Below are positions 61,100 to 64,000 of a stretch of 64,000 bases of DNA, one piece after another (positions within the stretch are counted from its first letter, which is position 1; each line of letters starts with the position of its first letter). Under the pieces are notes generated by a model. It made no database searches and was not told the origin of the DNA. It saw nothing but the letters and a program-made list of their open reading frames with translations. The position numbers and the translations under genes are program-made. The stretch is from contig OW799236.1 in the NCBI GenBank assembly GCA_941918925.1, positions 104,796,562 through 104,860,561 on the forward strand, written 5' to 3'. The DNA comes from Phyto melanocephala. Taxonomy: Eukaryota > Arthropoda > Insecta > Diptera > Rhinophoridae.

Positions 61100-61925
61100 A
61101 AACGATGCCCCTGTCATTCTTACTTTTTATATTTTAAAATTTCTTAAAAAAAATTTTTCTTAAGAGAAAAACGGGAATTCTTTAGGACCTTCTTGCATTT
61201 TACAATTTTTGTCATAAAAATGTAATATAACCATACAAAAAGAAGAGCCCCAATTTTTAGTGTCACTGCAATCTGTAAATCTAGTTGGAGCATTCTAGCG
61301 TTTTTTTTTTTACTTTGGGATCATTTTGCATGGGGCGATTTTACAAAAGGCCTTATTTAAACACCTGTATTTTTTCCAAAGCATAACAAATAAAAATTTT
61401 ATGTTTGTAAACCTTTTGATATATTATATATATTCAGTCATTTCACAGTGATACATTTCATATGAAAGTGAAATAGAATTCGGATTTTGCTTCTATTAAA
61501 AAAAACTTAAACAAAAATTCAAACCATTTTACCTTTCTAAAGTGAAATTTTTGTAGACATTTTTACTAAAATTTTTCATATAAAACAGGGCTCTGTGCTC
61601 ATATTGTTATTGGAGAATTGAAAATACGAAATTAAAACCTTAACTTAATTAAAGTGACATTTTATAAAAAAAAAAAAAATTTATAATATTGTTTAAAAGC
61701 TTTAACATTGCAGCCAAAAAAATACGCATGTTTAGAGGATGCAGATTTAAAAAATATTTTTAAAGTATGAATAAAATTTTTTAAAAAATACTTTACTACT
61801 ATAGTATCCGAAATAAACCTTTTTCTTTTGCAATGTTAGTAACATACCAACTTATCATATTAACAAGAAAATATTTTATAAATTTTCTAAAACAGATATC
61901 GTCATCTAAAAACCAAGCCAATTTT
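61100..61925. other. AT-rich non-coding DNA
   Basis: No feature supported between the mariner fragment and the piggyBac element. Confidence 0.55.
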
Positions 61926-61931
61926 ACTTAA

Positions 61932-63283
61932 CCCTGGATGGTTACTGTTCGTCGAATCGACGAAGCTAATTTACTTTACATCATAGAACTGTTTTATATT
62001 TGCTCAAATTTTGCTCTTTTTTTCAACAACGTTAGTTGATGACGAAAACTTGCAGTTAGCGGACGTAGGCTTGGTACTCAGTTTTTTAAAGCTAATTATC
62101 GCAGGTTTGTATTCGTCGCAACGACGAAGAGTAACTTTAGAGTAACTTTTACGTTTGTAGTGTTCTAGATTTGTGTTAGATTTGTCGCAACACTACAATG
62201 GATAACTGGTTCACATAAGTTTCGCTTGTTAAATCACTTCTTCTGTAACCTTATAAATTGACCATTGTTGGCACTTTACGGTCAAACAAGAGAGAAATCC
62301 CGAAAGAAATGGGAAATGTTAAAGGACGAAGAGCTGGAACATCTATGTTTTGTTACGACAATGAACTGACTTTATTATCCTACAAACCAAAACCAAATAA
62401 GTTAGTGTATCTCTTATCAAGCTGCGATGAAGAAGGAACAATAAACCAGAAAACGGGAAAACCCAACATGGTAGACTTTTACAATCAGACAAAGGGTCGT
62501 GTCGACACATTAGATCAAATGTGCAGCGTTGTCTCGTGTTCACGTAAAACAGGTGGCCACTGCGTCTATTTTTTGGAATTTTAAATATAACTTTTGTCAA
62601 CAGTTACGTTATATATACCCACAATATGTTCCTTAAAGGCAAAAAGCCACAAAATCGATTTCAGTACCTGAAAGACCTTCAGCTTCCTATTTAAAGAGCA
62701 GACTCAAGACACCTACTTTGCAGACTTCAATTAAACAAAAAATAAAATAAAATATAATACCAAATCCGCAAGAAGCTGTCGAAAATACTGGTATAGAGCC
62801 CAAAAAGCGTAAAATTTGTCACCTCTGTCCGTATAGCAAGCGTAGAATGACAAAAACTACATTGAATTTATGTTAGAAAAGTATCTGTGGTGAACACAAA
62901 GTTAAACTTTGTGTCTCATGGTTAAAATAAGGCTTATAACCAAATATTTGTTTCTTTTGTAATACTTGACTGAATATTTTTAAAGACTGTGTATGAAATA
63001 ATTCATTTTTATTTTTATGTTTTAAGTTTTTGATGTGTAGAAAAGATGACAAATTTTAAAAACAAAAAAAAAAGTGTTTATATTCGTATCGAATTTTAAG
63101 AGAAAAAAAATTTTTTTATGTTATATTTTATATATTTTTTTATACTTTGAATAAAATGCTTAACTAGAAATATTTTTATTCATTTTTAACTTTAAAAATA
63201 TTTCCGCTAGAATGTATTTTTTAAATTGTCGATTCGACGAAGAGTATTCTTAATGTACAAAAATGAAGAGTAACCATCCAGGG
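61932..63283 (+). mobile_element. piggyBac element, internally deleted, with TTAA duplications
   Basis: CCCTGGATGGTTACT at 61932-61946 is the perfect inverse of 63269-63283, and TTAA flanks both ends (61928-61931, 63284-63287), the hallmark of piggyBac insertion. A subterminal motif, TTCGTCGAATCGAC, occurs immediately inside the left end and in inverted form, set further in, near 63227-63241; a related CGTCGCAACGACGAAG lies at 62117-62132. The 1352-bp unit keeps about the last 40% of the transposase gene. The perfect short TIR and clean duplications indicate a fairly recent insertion. Confidence 0.9.
62198..62930 (+). pseudogene. piggyBac transposase, C-terminal part
   Basis: MDNWFT then, after a stop, VSLVKSLL, another stop and PYKLTIVGTLRSNKREIP form one frame. 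They match the second catalytic Asp segment (DNWFTS..LA..LL..PY.LTIVGT.R.NK..IP). From 62261 the frame stays open through SMFCYDNELTLLSYKPKPNK and FYNQTKGRVDTLDQMCS, with the third catalytic Asp in VDTLDQ, to about 62548. There a one-base shift leads to WPLRLFFGILNITFVNSYVI. Near 62805-62925 KICHLCPYSKRR..LC..SICGEHKVKLCVSW is the Cys-rich zinc-binding tail. The first catalytic Asp and the N-terminal third are deleted, so the protein is inactive. Confidence 0.88.
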
Positions 63284-63289
63284 TTAAAT

Positions 63290-64000
63290 TTTATTAGTTC
63301 TACAGTAAAAATAAAACAATATGTGCAAAATATATTTTGACAAAATAATTTAGAACTTGAAAAAGTCGAATGCTAGATAGGTCGGTTTTTTATTTAAGAC
63401 AACGATGTACATACATAAAAATTTTACAGAAATATTGCAAAGTCGACCTTTACATTTGTTTAAATTTATTAATTTGCAACAACAACAAAAATCATCTACA
63501 ATCATAATAAGTTATAATTCTTTTGTTAAATACTAACACATATTTTAGTATTCTTTCATTCATTTATTTATTTATTCATATATTTCTCCATTGATTTAAA
63601 TATTTTATCTTTGTTTTGCATTTCATTGTTTTTTTTTTTTATTTTGTTTGTTGTTAATTTCAAAATTTCTATTGTTCTTTTAATGGTTGCTTTACTTTAG
63701 AATAATGAAAAGTTTTCGTTTTTTCAATAGAATTATTTGCATAACTTTTACCATATGAACTACTTATATGCACATTTTCGCAGAAATTTAATAAAAGAAA
63801 ATTTATTACTTACTTTAGTTAAGACACAAAAGCTTTGTAAACAAAAAGATTTTGTTTGGAAAAAAAATTATGAAAACTTTTTGTTAAGAGATAAAATGAA
63901 TAATAAACAGAAATAAATAATAAAATTAATGTTAGAATGCGTATATTTTGGATATTAAGTGATTACTTAGTTATTATAACAAGAATTGTTAGGTTTATAT
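63290..64000. other. AT-rich non-coding DNA
   Basis: Nothing supported to the end of the window. Confidence 0.55.

Noticed and set aside
62343..62600. Minus-strand open frame of 85 codons
   Set aside because: It is the antisense shadow of the piggyBac transposase.
1..64000. CRISPR arrays, bacterial operons, rRNA genes
   Set aside because: None seen; composition, repeats and transposons are those of an insect nuclear genome.

Overview
The window reads as a gene-poor, very A+T-rich stretch of an insect nuclear genome, most likely a higher fly (Diptera). The evidence is the compositional bias, several Tc1/mariner-type transposase relics, LOA/I-type non-LTR retrotransposon relics that carry RNase H, a piggyBac copy, and an abundant fly-type repeat whose end carries an ATTCGGC..GCCGAAT hairpin. 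Placement below Diptera (a calyptrate such as a blow fly or house fly relative is my guess) is inference. I found no intact protein-coding gene, rRNA or genuine tRNA. Almost every open frame is short, unconserved to my eye, or part of a decayed transposon.

Layout. 0.48-2.63 kb, 14.27-16.12 kb and 42.81-45.39 kb hold three long copies (first reversed) of one composite repeat, called family A here. It has 18-bp subterminal inverted repeats, a hairpin outside one of them, a tandem array of roughly 240-290 bp units in the core, and an internally deleted mariner at the same internal site in all three copies. Shorter relatives with the same hairpin end or core lie at 20.9-22.1, 33.7-34.5, 47.8-48.1, 56.5-57.1 and 59.9-60.6 kb. 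The architecture resembles Helentron-associated non-autonomous elements (the DINE-1 type), an assignment by analogy.

Between them lie: two copies of a ~360-390 bp MITE-like repeat (3.3 and 22.8 kb); an element with 142-bp tandem units and a GATA tail (5.6-6.4 kb); a relic of an uncharacterised arthropod protein family (8.4 kb); mariner relics at 12.7, 18.4, 31.9 (complete ends), 38.5, 48.1 and 60.6 kb; non-LTR relics at 13.6, 17.2, 27.5, 31.0 and 54.9 kb; a 27-bp-TIR element (29.8-30.5 kb); a 254-bp MITE with a 26-bp perfect TIR and ATTT duplication (35.1 kb); and a piggyBac copy with intact ends and TTAA duplications (61.9-63.3 kb).

Between the repeats there is long unannotatable AT-rich DNA. 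The best host-gene signals are on the plus strand: a textbook juxtaposed 3'/5' splice site at 48,764/48,765, which fits a recursive-splicing ratchet point, and a possible 75-nt frame-preserving exon at 46,900-46,974. Together they suggest, without proving it, that much of the window is a giant intron of a plus-strand gene whose other exons lie outside. All family names come from sequence motifs and memory; no search was run.
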